Assembly: GCF_041928815.1 (NCBI RefSeq)
Contig: NZ_JBHFEI010000007.1
Location: 124,001-188,000, forward strand
Source: JBHFEI01 sp041928815
Lineage (GTDB): Bacteria > Pseudomonadota > Alphaproteobacteria > Rhizobiales > Rhizobiaceae
Direction of reading: 5' to 3'
Length of the DNA: 64,000 nucleotides
Numbering within the stretch: the stretch's first letter is position 1; each line of letters begins with the position of its first letter. A program made the position numbers and the translations under genes. The notes below the pieces were generated by a model. The model was not told where the DNA came from, did no database searches, and saw nothing but the letters and a program-made list of their open reading frames with translations. Shown piece after piece: positions 1 through 8,154 of this stretch.

Positions 1-296
1 AAGATCGTGTCCTCCGGCCGGATCATGGCGGCGGCGGCGGCGCAGGCCTCGCGCTTGGCGGTCGCATGCGAATCGGCCGCCTTTGCCAGCTCGTAGGTCG
101 ATTCCCCCTCGACATCGGCGGCCTGGACGATGTGGCCGCCGACATAGCCGAACAGATCCGGGTTCTCGCCGACGTCCCGCCGCACCGTCATTTCCGACAC
201 GTCGAGAAGAGCGGCGGCGTCGCGGATGTGAAGGAACTTGCGCTGCGCCACGGTGTCGGCGAGCTTCAGGACGCGTTCCCGCTTGCGGATGGTCAT
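1..296 (-). CDS. DeoR-family transcriptional regulator (5' part only)
   Basis: Reading leftward from the ATG at 296, the frame stays open to the window edge, giving 98 codons of N-terminal sequence. The start MTIRKRERVLKLAD followed by FLHIRDAAALLDVSEMTVRRD is the classic DeoR winged helix-turn-helix: the recognition helix ends in SEMTVRRD at about residues 34-41. The short Gly/Val linker (GYVGGHIV) and the beginning of the sugar-phosphate sensor domain follow. DeoR regulators usually repress sugar or polyol operons and respond to a phosphorylated sugar. It lies downstream of, and in the same direction as, the inositol-monophosphatase-family gene but is separated by 282 bp carrying a hairpin and a CRP-like palindrome, so it probably has its own promoter. 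The C-terminal ligand domain lies outside the window. Confidence 0.9.
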   Translation of the reverse strand, partial: MTIRKRERVLKLADTVAQRKFLHIRDAAALLDVSEMTVRRDVGENPDLFGYVGGHIVQAADVEGESTYELAKAADSHATAKREACAAAAAMIRPEDTI

Positions 297-318
297 TCAG
301 GCGGCTCCGCCGGCGAAG

Positions 319-333
319 CCCCGCAAGGCGGGG
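319..333. terminator. Short GC-rich hairpin between two leftward genes
   Basis: CCCCGC and GCGGGG form a perfect 6-bp stem with a 3-nt loop in the gap between the end of the phosphatase gene (579) and the start of the deoR-type gene (296). There is no clear T-run on the leftward strand, so intrinsic termination is uncertain. Confidence 0.3.
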
Positions 334-340
334 TTCGGTT

Positions 341-358
341 TTGTGATGATTGTCACAA
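341..358. promoter_or_regulatory. CRP-like inverted repeat upstream of the deoR-type gene
   Basis: TTGTGA-N6-TCACAA is a perfect 6-bp inverted repeat and contains the classical CRP pattern TGTGA-N6-TCACA. Its centre is about 53 bp upstream of the deoR-type start codon at 296. Whether a Crp/Fnr-family protein binds here is inferred from the pattern only; DeoR autoregulation through another operator is also possible. Confidence 0.4.
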
Positions 359-578
359 GATAACACGACCGCTGCGCGAATCTCAACGTCTCTTTGTCGG
401 CGGGAAACGGTTTTGCGCCCGAGATGACGCGACATGCGGGACGGAACCGGCACGGGAATCCTCTCGCGCGAACCCGTTGGACGGGGCCGCGTCCTGCTGG
501 GATGCATCGTTCAGGAAACCCGCAGATCGGCGGAAAGGCACGCGGCGGACGGCAGCGGCCCCGCCGCCTCATCCTGCG

Positions 579-1418
579 TCAGGCAAGGCGGGCGGGAATG
601 GTCTCGCCCATCACCGCGAGGATCTCGGCGACGAGGGCCGGGCTGCCGGCGATCATCGGGCCGCCGCCGGTCAGCGACCGGCCACCGGCGAGATAGTCGG
701 TCAGCGCCCCGCCCGCCTCGCGGATCAGCGCCAGACCCGCGACCGCGTCCCAGGGCAGCATGTGGCCCTCGGCATAGGCGTCGACCCGGCCGGCGGCGAC
801 ATAGGCGAGCATCAGCGCGCCGGCGCCGACCTGGCGGAAGCCCGCCCCGCGCGACAGGAGCCGGTTGAGGCCGAGGGTGAAGGCGTCGACATCGACGCGG
901 CGGTTGTGGCCGACGCCGATGGCCGCCTGGTCGAGCGCGGCAATCGCGGTGACGGAGATCGGAGTGCCGTTCATCGTCGCGCCGAGGCCGGCGGCGGCGG
1001 CAAACGTCTCGCCGCGCACCGGATCGTGGATGACGCCGACAACCGGCGCGCCGCCGGCCCAGAGCCCGATCGAGACGCACCAGTTGTGCGCGCCCTTGAG
1101 GAAATTGGTCGTCCCGTCGAGCGGGTCGACGCACCAGACGGCCGCCGCCGCCTCAGGGCCGGAGAGGCCGGTCTCCTCGCCGAGGAAGCCGTCCTGCGGA
1201 AACGCGGGGCGCAGGATTGCGGCGATGATGTCTTCCGCCTCGCGGTCGGCCTGGGAAACGAAATCGTTGACGCCCTTCTGGTCGATCACCAGCCGGTCGC
1301 GCCGGGCGTAATGGGCGAGAAGGGCATCGCCCGCCGCCGTCGCCGCCGCTTTCGCGGTGGCAAGCCGTTGCGCGAGGCCGTCGCGGTCGAGCGCAGGGAT
1401 CCTGTCCGTCGAGGGCAT
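579..1418 (-). CDS. Inositol monophosphatase family protein
   Basis: The 279-residue protein has the three signatures of the Mg-dependent inositol monophosphatase / bisphosphate nucleotidase superfamily: GEE at residues 80-82, DPLDGTT at 98-104 and WDAVAG at 223-228. These carry the metal-binding Glu and Asp residues. It should be a cytosolic phosphatase acting on a sugar, inositol or nucleotide phosphate; the exact substrate cannot be read from the sequence. The ATG at 1418 was chosen because the longer open frame upstream runs through the neighbouring regulator in another frame. It follows the RpiR regulator gene by 44 bp in the same direction and may belong to the long leftward sugar operon, where it could dephosphorylate an intermediate. 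Confidence 0.85.
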   Translation of the reverse strand: MPSTDRIPALDRDGLAQRLATAKAAATAAGDALLAHYARRDRLVIDQKGVNDFVSQADREAEDIIAAILRPAFPQDGFLGEETGLSGPEAAAAVWCVDPLDGTTNFLKGAHNWCVSIGLWAGGAPVVGVIHDPVRGETFAAAAGLGATMNGTPISVTAIAALDQAAIGVGHNRRVDVDAFTLGLNRLLSRGAGFRQVGAGALMLAYVAAGRVDAYAEGHMLPWDAVAGLALIREAGGALTDYLAGGRSLTGGGPMIAGSPALVAEILAVMGETIPARLA

Positions 1419-1462
1419 GGCAGACCTTTCGATGGGGACGGCGCGCCGCCCCGGGGCATGGT

Positions 1463-2365
1463 TCAATAGCGTGTCAGCGCCGTCACGTCGGAGGTGCGCT
1501 CCAGCCCCTCGATTGCGCGGCCGAAATTGCGCACGGCATAGAGCGAATAGAGCACGTCGATCACCTGGAGCTGTGCGATCTTCGAGACCATGGATTCGTG
1601 GTATTCGGCGGGTCCGATGACGCCGGTGACGGTCGGGGTGAACAGGCAGATGTCGGCGTGGCGGACGATCGGCGAATCGGGAAAGGAGGTGATGGCGAGC
1701 GTCGTCGTCCCTTGCGCCTTGGCCTGGCGCAGGCTGTCGACGGTCGAGATGCTGCGGCCGGAATTGGAGACGCCGACGGCAAGCGATTTCGGCCCGAGCG
1801 TTGAGATGGAGAATTTCCGGATGCCGAGGTCGCGGAAGAAGAGGCAGCGCTTGCCGACGCGCATGAAGCGCAGCAGCGCGTTCTCGACACAGAGAAGCGA
1901 GGCGCCCATGGCGAAGAAGCCGAGCACGTCCGCCTCCTCGATGGCAAGAACAGCCTTTTCCAGCGCCTCGGCCGGCAGGCCGGCCCGGGTGTCGGCGACC
2001 GTCATCGCATAGCGTGCCGCCACTTTCGACAGGACCGAGGCGGTGTCGTCCTGGTCGGTGATGTCCTCGTAGACGTGGCGGTCGGTGATCGGCGGCGTGC
2101 TCGAGCTTCCCTGCGACAGTTCCTCGGCGATCAGGATCTTGAAATGCTGGAAGCTCTGCACCTCGATCTCGCGCACGAAGCGGGTGACGGTCGATTCCGA
2201 CACCTCGCATTGCAAGGCGAGATCCTTGATCGAGATCGCCTTGATCTCGTCGGGCGCCTTCAGGACCCGGTCGGCGATCCGCCGGAGGGCAGGGTTCATA
2301 TAGCCCGCCTTCCAGCGAATCCGCGTCAGGATCCCCTGCCTGTTGTCCGTGGCGATCTCGTCCAT
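1463..2365 (-). CDS. RpiR/MurR-family transcriptional regulator (HTH + SIS)
   Basis: A 300-residue protein with an N-terminal RpiR helix-turn-helix at about residues 20-90 (IKAISIKDLALQCEVSESTV is the HTH core). A SIS sugar-phosphate-binding domain follows at about residues 125-265; its GVSNSGRS segment is the phosphate loop. RpiR proteins bind palindromes upstream of sugar catabolic operons and release or activate on binding a sugar phosphate. The gene follows the epimerase gene in the same direction with a 69-bp gap that holds an A/T-rich near-palindrome resembling one in the promoter region of the whole operon (around 11257). It is the natural candidate regulator of the leftward 2.4-11.1 kb genes. 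The start ATG has an AGAGGA Shine-Dalgarno. Confidence 0.9.
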   Translation of the reverse strand: MDEIATDNRQGILTRIRWKAGYMNPALRRIADRVLKAPDEIKAISIKDLALQCEVSESTVTRFVREIEVQSFQHFKILIAEELSQGSSSTPPITDRHVYEDITDQDDTASVLSKVAARYAMTVADTRAGLPAEALEKAVLAIEEADVLGFFAMGASLLCVENALLRFMRVGKRCLFFRDLGIRKFSISTLGPKSLAVGVSNSGRSISTVDSLRQAKAQGTTTLAITSFPDSPIVRHADICLFTPTVTGVIGPAEYHESMVSKIAQLQVIDVLYSLYAVRNFGRAIEGLERTSDVTALTRY

Positions 2366-2416
2366 GTCGTGGTCCTCTGCATGCCGATGTGCAATTCTAT
2401 AGCTTGCAGGATGGTC

Positions 2417-2435
2417 GAAAAGGAATTCTTTTTTC
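2417..2435. promoter_or_regulatory. Possible RpiR operator (near-palindrome centred on GAATTC)
   Basis: GAAAAGGAATTCTTTTTTC lies in the 69-bp gap upstream of the rpiR-type gene. It is symmetrical around GAATTC with one mismatched pair. A related string, GAAGGAAATTCTTTATT, occurs at 11257-11273 in the promoter region of the leftward operon. Assignment to RpiR rests on recurrence and position only. Confidence 0.3.
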
Positions 2436-3313
2436 TACCAGACGCGCGTGCCGGCGATGGCCGCCGCACGCGCCGCCTGCATCAGCTGCAGGGCGGTGCG
2501 CGCCGCCTCCACCGCGTTGTCGAAGGCCGGGCGCCAGAGGCGCACGCCGCCGACGAGATCCGGCCCGAGCACCTTGGAGGAGAAGCTTTCCACGGTGATA
2601 TCGCCCGTGTAGCCGACGGATTCCAGCGCGCGAAAATAGCCGACGAGGTCGAAATGGCCGCCGCCGAGCACGCCGCGATTGCTGTCGGCGACATGGGCAT
2701 AGCCGAGCAGCCCGGCATTGCGATGGATGGCGGCGGTGACGTCGCCTTCCTCGATGTTCATGTGGAACGTGTCCATATGGATGAACATGTTCGCGGCACC
2801 GGCATCGCGGATCATCGCCGCCGCCTGGTCGAGCGTGTTGATCATGAAGCTCTCGTAACGGTTCACCGCCTCGAGGCCGAGGCGCAGGCCGAGTTCGCCG
2901 GCGCGGCGATCGAGACGGCCGAGCTTCTCGGCGACGCGCGCCCATTGCGCCGGGGTCTGCGGCGCGCCGTAGGAATGGAAGGCGGCATAGACGATGCCGC
3001 TCAGCGCCGGGGCCTCGAGCTGCGAGGCGATCTCGAGGCAGCGCGCCACCGTCGCCTCGCCGCGCGCCGCGATTTCGGGATCGTCGGAGGCGATGTCCGT
3101 GTCCGGCCCGAGCGCCATGCCGAGGCGCAGGCCGATGCCGGCCTCCTTCACCGCGTCCGCCGTCGCCCTGACGTCGAGGCGGGCCGGATCGAAGATCAGC
3201 ACCTCGATCAGGTCGTAGCCGATCTCGCGGGCCGCCATGCAGGCGGAACGCGCGCTCGCCGGATTCCAGTCGTCGGTGAAGACGAGACTGTGGACGCCGA
3301 ATTGGCCGGACAT
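2435..3313 (-). CDS. Sugar 3-epimerase-like TIM-barrel protein (D-tagatose 3-epimerase family)
   Basis: A 292-residue xylose-isomerase-like TIM barrel. The four metal ligands of D-tagatose/D-psicose 3-epimerases can be placed: Glu148 (GLEAVNRYE), Asp181 (HMDTFHMNIEE), His207 (AHVADSNRG) and Glu242 (ITVESFSS). The spacing matches the known family. The NRYE...N/F segments next to the ligands are also typical of ketose 3-epimerases such as L-ribulose or D-allulose 3-epimerase. It should interconvert free ketoses at C3 in the cytosol; the actual sugar is unknown. It follows an SDR dehydrogenase by 26 bp in the operon, consistent with one step of a sugar or polyol pathway. Confidence 0.85.
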   Translation of the reverse strand: MSGQFGVHSLVFTDDWNPASARSACMAAREIGYDLIEVLIFDPARLDVRATADAVKEAGIGLRLGMALGPDTDIASDDPEIAARGEATVARCLEIASQLEAPALSGIVYAAFHSYGAPQTPAQWARVAEKLGRLDRRAGELGLRLGLEAVNRYESFMINTLDQAAAMIRDAGAANMFIHMDTFHMNIEEGDVTAAIHRNAGLLGYAHVADSNRGVLGGGHFDLVGYFRALESVGYTGDITVESFSSKVLGPDLVGGVRLWRPAFDNAVEAARTALQLMQAARAAAIAGTRVW

Positions 3314-3339
3314 GGTTTCCTCCCCTGTCGTGTTGTCGT

Positions 3340-4125
3340 TCAGCCGAAGATCGAGCGGATCGTGCCGCCGTCGGCGCGGTGGCAGACGCCGTTCATCGCC
3401 GTGTTCGTCATCAGCTGGATGACACCGCGGCCGTGCATGGCCGGATCGATCAGCGTCTGGGTCAGGTTCGACGGCTGGACGTCGCGGTAAAAGTCGCGCA
3501 GCGCCTCCTCGACCGTCTTGCCCTGTTCCTTCGCCAGCCCCTCGAAATAGCCGGCGACGGATTCGGTCGCCGTCGTTCCGGGCATGTAGCTGTTGACCCG
3601 CACCTTGGTGCCGCGCGTCAGCTCCGCGAGCGACCGGCTGAGGCCGAGCATCGCCGTCTTGGTGACCGAGTAGGGCACCATGTTGCCGATCGATCGGATG
3701 CCGGCTTCCGAGGAGATGAAGGCGACGCTGCCCTCGTTGCGCGCGAGCATGTCCTTCATCAGGAGGCGGGTGATGCGCACCGCCGTCATGATGTTGTGGT
3801 TGAAATACTCCATCCAGCGCGCGTCGGAGACCTCGAAGAAGTCGTTGACGTCGAAGACGCCGATATTGTTGACGAGGAAGGCGACCGGTCCGAGCGCAGC
3901 CGCCTCCTTCGCCAGCGTCTCCGCCCCTTGCGCCGTCAGGAGGTCGGCGACGACGCCATAGGCATTGGCCCCGATCGCGGCGGCGGCCGCGTCGAGCTTC
4001 GCCTTGTCGCGGCCATTGATGACGACGACGGCGCCCTCCTCATGGAAGGTCTTTGCGATGGCATGGCCGATGCCGGTCGCGCCCCCGGTGACGATGACGA
4101 CTTTTCCCTTGACCCCGAAATCCAT
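3340..4125 (-). CDS. SDR-family oxidoreductase
   Basis: A 261-residue classical short-chain dehydrogenase. The Rossmann glycine motif TGGATGIGHA is at about residues 14-23, NNIG follows the fourth strand, SS precedes the active site, and YSVTK carries the catalytic Tyr and Lys. The segment after the first Rossmann motif (INGRDKAKL) suggests preference for NADP(H), but this is weak evidence. The C-terminal tail HRADGGTIRSIFG is typical of the family. It sits between a 2-hydroxyacid dehydrogenase and the 3-epimerase-like protein, so oxidation of a sugar, polyol or sugar acid is likely. The substrate cannot be told from sequence. Confidence 0.85.
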   Translation of the reverse strand: MDFGVKGKVVIVTGGATGIGHAIAKTFHEEGAVVVINGRDKAKLDAAAAAIGANAYGVVADLLTAQGAETLAKEAAALGPVAFLVNNIGVFDVNDFFEVSDARWMEYFNHNIMTAVRITRLLMKDMLARNEGSVAFISSEAGIRSIGNMVPYSVTKTAMLGLSRSLAELTRGTKVRVNSYMPGTTATESVAGYFEGLAKEQGKTVEEALRDFYRDVQPSNLTQTLIDPAMHGRGVIQLMTNTAMNGVCHRADGGTIRSIFG

Positions 4126-4167
4126 GGTTCCATTCCTCGATGTTGCGACGCGGCCTTCTGCCGGGCG

Positions 4168-5088
4168 CTATTGGGCAAGCACTTTCAACAGGTTGTCGAC
4201 GGCGACACGGGTGGCGCGCTCGACGCTTTCGTCGGTGAGGCCGCCGGCATGCGGCATCAGGATGACGCGCTCGTGCGAAAGCAGCGCCGAGGGCGGCGGC
4301 GGCTCGGCGACGAAGACGTCCGTCGCCAGCGCCTGGACCCGGCCGCTGTCGAGGCCTTCGAGCATGGCGCCCTCATCGATGAGTTCGGCGCGCGCGGTGT
4401 TGACCACGACGACGCCGGGCCGCAGCGTCGCGATCGCGCCTGCGTCGAGGATCGGACGCCCGGCCGGCGGGCAATGCAGCGAGACCGCGTCCGCCAGGCG
4501 AAGCGCTTCGGCAAGCGGCGCGAAGCGGAAGCCGGGACGGGCGAACGAATGGCCGGGATACGGATCGTAGCCGATCACCTCCATGCCGAGGCCGAGCGCC
4601 ATGTCGACGACGTCGCGGCCGATCGCGCCGCAGCCGATCACGGCGAGGGTGCGCCCGCGCACCTCCCGGCCGATGCGGCGCTGCCAGTCGCCCTTCTTCA
4701 GATGGTCGTGCGACCAGGGGATGTGGCGGAAGCCGGCAAGCAGCAGCGCGATCGCCAGTTCCGCGACGCCGCGCGCATTGGCGCCGACGGCCCGCTCGAC
4801 CGCGATGCCCCGCGTCTCGGCGGCCGCCACGTCGAGGTTGTCGACGCCGGTGCCGTTGCGGCTGATGACGCGCAGGCCCGTCGCCGCGTCGAGCACGCGG
4901 TTGCTGATCGGCTCGACGCCGGCAAGCCAGCCGACGCAGCCCGGCACCGTCCGGATCAGATCGTCCTCGGACGGCGTCCGTCCGGGGGCCGGATAGACGA
5001 TCTCGAAGCCGCGCTCGACCAGCCGCGCCAACGCCGGATGGCCGGCGCCCGACAGCGATCGCGGCGTCACCGCGATGCGTCCGCCCAT
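4168..5088 (-). CDS. D-2-hydroxyacid dehydrogenase (phosphoglycerate-dehydrogenase-like)
   Basis: A 306-residue NAD-dependent D-isomer-specific 2-hydroxyacid dehydrogenase. The nucleotide loop is GCGAIGRDVVD. The catalytic Arg lies in NTARAELID, the Glu in the VFVAEPPPP region and the His in MPHAGG. The NGTGVDNLD segment is the usual substrate loop of PGDH-like enzymes. There is no ACT or allosteric domain, so a catabolic rather than serine-biosynthetic role is likely, for example on a sugar acid. The ATG at 5088 overlaps the TGA of the upstream cupin isomerase gene by 4 nt (ATGA), which decides the start and indicates translational coupling. Confidence 0.88.
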   Translation of the reverse strand: MGGRIAVTPRSLSGAGHPALARLVERGFEIVYPAPGRTPSEDDLIRTVPGCVGWLAGVEPISNRVLDAATGLRVISRNGTGVDNLDVAAAETRGIAVERAVGANARGVAELAIALLLAGFRHIPWSHDHLKKGDWQRRIGREVRGRTLAVIGCGAIGRDVVDMALGLGMEVIGYDPYPGHSFARPGFRFAPLAEALRLADAVSLHCPPAGRPILDAGAIATLRPGVVVVNTARAELIDEGAMLEGLDSGRVQALATDVFVAEPPPPSALLSHERVILMPHAGGLTDESVERATRVAVDNLLKVLAQ

Positions 5089-5663
5089 CACGCGCTCCAG
5101 CGCGGATTGTCGACGACGGTCGGCTTGCCGTCGCGCTCGACGATCAGCTTGCGGAACCCCTTGGTCTCGATCGTGCCGTAGTCGTGACCGGCATTGCCGG
5201 GGAAGGCGAAGAAGGTGACGAGCGGCTCGGTCGGATGGACGTTGATCGAGCGGTGCGCCCAGCGGCCGGGGACGTAGACCGCCTTGCCCGGCAGGAACTC
5301 GCGCCATTCGGTGTCGCCCTCCGGCGTTTCCATCATCATGTAGCCGTGGCCGCGCAGGCAGTAGTAGATCTCCGCCGTGTCGATGATCGTGTGGAAATGG
5401 CCCTTGGTCATGTAATATTCGTCGCCGACCTTGCCGGGATAGGTGATCGACGTGCCGTAGGCGACGTCCTTTTCCGTCTCGGGCACGGCCATGTCGTAGA
5501 ATTCGTAGACGAGGGGGTCGCCCGCCGAAAGCGTGGCCCGGAAGGCGGCCTCGTCGTGGAACATGCCCTTCATTTTTGACAGCGTGCGGCGGATCGGCTC
5601 GCGGGTCGAGCTCAGGCCGTTGTTCAGGTTGAATTCGTGCAGGCTCGGGAACATGATGGTCAT
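5088..5663 (-). CDS. Cupin-type phosphoglucose isomerase family protein
   Basis: A 191-residue cupin of the archaeal glucose-6-phosphate isomerase family (PF06560 type). The metal ligands of Pyrococcus PGI are conserved with nearly the same numbering: His89 and His91 in KGHFH, Glu98 in TAEIYY and His137 in RWAHRS. Such enzymes interconvert glucose 6-phosphate and fructose 6-phosphate, but bacterial members inside sugar operons may act on other phosphorylated or free aldoses. The ATG at 5663 has an AGGAAGGG ribosome binding site; an upstream extension in the same frame was rejected because it is only the shadow of the neighbouring gene. Its stop overlaps the start of the 2-hydroxyacid dehydrogenase. 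Confidence 0.85.
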   Translation of the reverse strand: MTIMFPSLHEFNLNNGLSSTREPIRRTLSKMKGMFHDEAAFRATLSAGDPLVYEFYDMAVPETEKDVAYGTSITYPGKVGDEYYMTKGHFHTIIDTAEIYYCLRGHGYMMMETPEGDTEWREFLPGKAVYVPGRWAHRSINVHPTEPLVTFFAFPGNAGHDYGTIETKGFRKLIVERDGKPTVVDNPRWSA

Positions 5664-5679
5664 CGGAGTGGCCCTTCCT

Positions 5680-6627
5680 TCAGGCGGTTGCGTCCCTGGC
5701 GATACGGCTGATCTCGTCGAAGGCCGGGCCCGCCATCGGGATGTCGATGGCGAAGACCTCGGCGATGACGCGGGTCCAGCCGTGGATGAAATAGACCCAG
5801 CCGTCATGGACGGTGAGGTTGCGGCTTTGCTGCTGCGCGCGCGCCTGGTCGAGGAAGACGAGGTCGCCGCGATAGTTGAATTCCCAGACGAGGCCATCCT
5901 TCGGAAAGACGACGGCGTCGCTGAGCGGCGAGCCCGGGCCGTCCTTGCCGAGGCCGGTGGCGTTCACCACCATCGAGCCTTGCGGCAGCGCCGCGACGAT
6001 CGCGTCGGCGTCGACGGGACTGGCGGCGAGCCGGTAGTCGACCGGGATGGAAAAGCCGATCGCGGCATGAACCGCGCGCATGTCGGCAAGCGAGGCCTCG
6101 CGCCGGGCCGTAACGACGATCCGCGCCGGCACGTCGCCGCCGCCGGCCTTCTTGTTGTGCAGGTAGAGCGTCAAGGCGAGGGACGAGCCGCCGGAGCCGA
6201 GCAGGAGCAGATCCGCGCCCGTCTCCTGCCAATGGCCCTGCGGGACGATCGCCTCGAAGCTGGCGCCGGCCGTGATCGGGTCCTTGGCATGGCCGGCGAG
6301 CCGCCCGCCGCGCTTGGAGATCGAACTCACCTCATGCAGCGTCGCCGCGTAAGGGTCGAGATCGTCGAAGATGGCGCGGGCGGCCTTCAGCAGGTTGACC
6401 TTGTGCGTCGTCACCAGCGCGCCGAGCGACAGCGGATCGGCCTTGATGAACGACACCGCCTCGCGATAGGCCTCCGGCGCGGCGTTCGGGGCAAAATCGA
6501 TGCCCTTCATCACCGCGTCGAGGCCGAGATGGTCGGCCCAGGCCGGAAAGACCTTCATGATCGAGGACTTGCCGGTGGTCACCCCGATGAAATACATCGT
6601 CCGGCGGTCGGCGGGAGCGTAAGCCAT
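5680..6627 (-). CDS. Shikimate-dehydrogenase-like protein
   Basis: A 315-residue protein with the shikimate dehydrogenase fold. The N-terminal substrate domain ends in VTTHKVNL, with Lys76 matching the catalytic Lys of AroE. HAKDPITAGAS carries Asp116 matching the catalytic Asp. A dinucleotide loop GSGGSS lies at 144-149 and VVNATGLGKDGPGSPL is typical of the family. It is longer than AroE (about 270) and sits in a carbohydrate operon between glycerol kinase and a cupin isomerase, so it is unlikely to make shikimate. More probably it oxidises a polyol or cyclic polyol substrate, as quinate/shikimate-type dehydrogenases do. The substrate is unknown. The gene starts 8 nt after the glycerol kinase stop. 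Confidence 0.75.
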   Translation of the reverse strand: MAYAPADRRTMYFIGVTTGKSSIMKVFPAWADHLGLDAVMKGIDFAPNAAPEAYREAVSFIKADPLSLGALVTTHKVNLLKAARAIFDDLDPYAATLHEVSSISKRGGRLAGHAKDPITAGASFEAIVPQGHWQETGADLLLLGSGGSSLALTLYLHNKKAGGGDVPARIVVTARREASLADMRAVHAAIGFSIPVDYRLAASPVDADAIVAALPQGSMVVNATGLGKDGPGSPLSDAVVFPKDGLVWEFNYRGDLVFLDQARAQQQSRNLTVHDGWVYFIHGWTRVIAEVFAIDIPMAGPAFDEISRIARDATA

Positions 6628-6635
6628 GGTCGATC

Positions 6636-8135
6636 CTATTCGTGATCCGCCCAGTCGCGCGAACGCTCGACGGCGCGGCTCCAGCCGCGATAGAGCCTGT
6701 CGGCCTCGCCGCGTTCGATCGAGGCATGGTATTCCCGGTCGAGCGCGAAGGCGTTGCGCAGGTCCGCCTTGTCCTTCCAGAAACCGACCGCGAGGCCGGC
6801 GAGGAAGGCAGCCCCCCGCGCGGTCGTGTCGATCACCTTCGGGCGCAGCACCGGCACGCCGAGCAGGTTCGACTGGAACTGCAGGACGAAATTGTTCATG
6901 GCGGCGCCGCCGTCGACCTTCAGCTCGGTGAGCGCGATGCCGGAATCGGCCTCCATCCGGCCGATCACGTCGCGGATCTGGTAGGCCATCGATTCGAGCG
7001 AGGCGCGGATCAGGTGGTTGCGGTTGGCGCCGCGCGTCAGCCCGACGATGGTGCCGCGGGCATACTGGTCCCAGAAGGGCGCCGAGAGCCCTGTGAAGGC
7101 CGGCACGACATAGACGCCGTTGGTGTCCTCCACCTCAAGGGCGGCGGCTTCCGTCTCGGAGGCGGAATGGATGATCTTCAGCTCGTCGCGCAGCCACTGT
7201 ACCACCGAGCCGACGGTGAAGAGCGTGCCTTCCAGCGCGTATTCCAGCCTGTCGTCGATCTTCCAGGCGACGGTGGTGAGCAGACCGTTGTCCGACGAGA
7301 TCATCTTCGGCCCGGTGTTCATGAGCAACGTGCCGCCGGTGCCGTAGGTCGCCTTGACGCGGCCGGATTCGAAGCAGGATTGGCCGAAGAGCGCGCCCTG
7401 CTGGTCGCCGATCGAGGAGGCGACGGGGATCGCGCCGCCGAACAGCGTCTCGTCTGTGAGCCCGTAGAGTTCGGAGGAATTGCGCACCTCGGGCAGCACC
7501 GTACGCGGCACGTTCAGTTCCCGCATCAGCCGCTCGTCCCAGTCGCCGGTGCGGATGTTGAAGAGCAGCGTGCGCGAGGCGTTGGAGGCGTCGGTGACGT
7601 GGACGCGGCCGCCGGTCAGGTTCCAGATCAGCCAGGTGTCGATCGTGCCGGCGGCAAGCTCGCCGCGCTCCGCCCGCTCCCGCGCGCCGGGCACATGGTC
7701 GAGCACCCAGGCGATCTTCGTCCCGGAGAAATAGGCATCGATGACAAGCCCGGTGTTCTCCTTGACATAGGCTTCGAGGCCGCGGTCCTTGAGCTGGTCG
7801 CAGATGCCGGCGGTGCGGCGGTCCTGCCAGACGAGCGCGTTTTGCAAGGGGATGCCGGTGCGGCGGTCCCAGACGAGGCTCGTCTCGCGCTGGTTGGTGA
7901 TGCCGATCGCGGCGATGTCCGATGCCGTCGCCCCGACCTTCTGCATCGCCTCGCGCGCGACGGAGAGCTGCGTCGCCCAGATCTCGTTGCCGTCATGCTC
8001 GACCCAGCCCGGCTTCGGATAGATCTGCCGGAATTCGCGCTGAGCGAGCGCGACGATGCTGCCGGCCCGGTCGAACAGGATGGCGCGCGCGCTCGACGTG
8101 CCCTCGTCGAGCGCCATCACGTAGGTCTGAACCAT
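6636..8135 (-). CDS. glpK: Glycerol kinase
   Basis: A 499-residue FGGY kinase of canonical GlpK length. It carries the N-terminal phosphate loop DEGTSSARAILFD and the glycerol-kinase-specific QIYPKPGWVEHD and ITNQRETSLVWDR. The ATP-binding TYGTGGTLLMNTG and the FGGY C-terminal signature (GLTRGANRNHLIRASLES) are also present. It phosphorylates glycerol to glycerol 3-phosphate with ATP in the cytosol. No glpD or glycerol transporter is near. The gene is embedded 19 bp downstream of a GatD-like dehydrogenase in a sugar/polyol operon, so glycerol or glyceraldehyde may be released by the pathway, or the kinase may act on a related triol. Confidence 0.93.
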   Translation of the reverse strand: MVQTYVMALDEGTSSARAILFDRAGSIVALAQREFRQIYPKPGWVEHDGNEIWATQLSVAREAMQKVGATASDIAAIGITNQRETSLVWDRRTGIPLQNALVWQDRRTAGICDQLKDRGLEAYVKENTGLVIDAYFSGTKIAWVLDHVPGARERAERGELAAGTIDTWLIWNLTGGRVHVTDASNASRTLLFNIRTGDWDERLMRELNVPRTVLPEVRNSSELYGLTDETLFGGAIPVASSIGDQQGALFGQSCFESGRVKATYGTGGTLLMNTGPKMISSDNGLLTTVAWKIDDRLEYALEGTLFTVGSVVQWLRDELKIIHSASETEAAALEVEDTNGVYVVPAFTGLSAPFWDQYARGTIVGLTRGANRNHLIRASLESMAYQIRDVIGRMEADSGIALTELKVDGGAAMNNFVLQFQSNLLGVPVLRPKVIDTTARGAAFLAGLAVGFWKDKADLRNAFALDREYHASIERGEADRLYRGWSRAVERSRDWADHE

Positions 8136-8154
8136 GGTCTCCTCCCAGAAACTC

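Noticed and set aside
66..1469. 467-codon open frame on the + strand
   Set aside because: Runs antisense through the phosphatase gene and the deoR-type gene; composition is Arg/Gly/Ala-rich and matches no family. Typical shadow in GC-rich DNA.
3379..5181. 600-codon open frame on the + strand
   Set aside because: Antisense to the SDR, 2-hydroxyacid dehydrogenase and cupin genes; low-complexity His/Asp/Arg/Ala composition.
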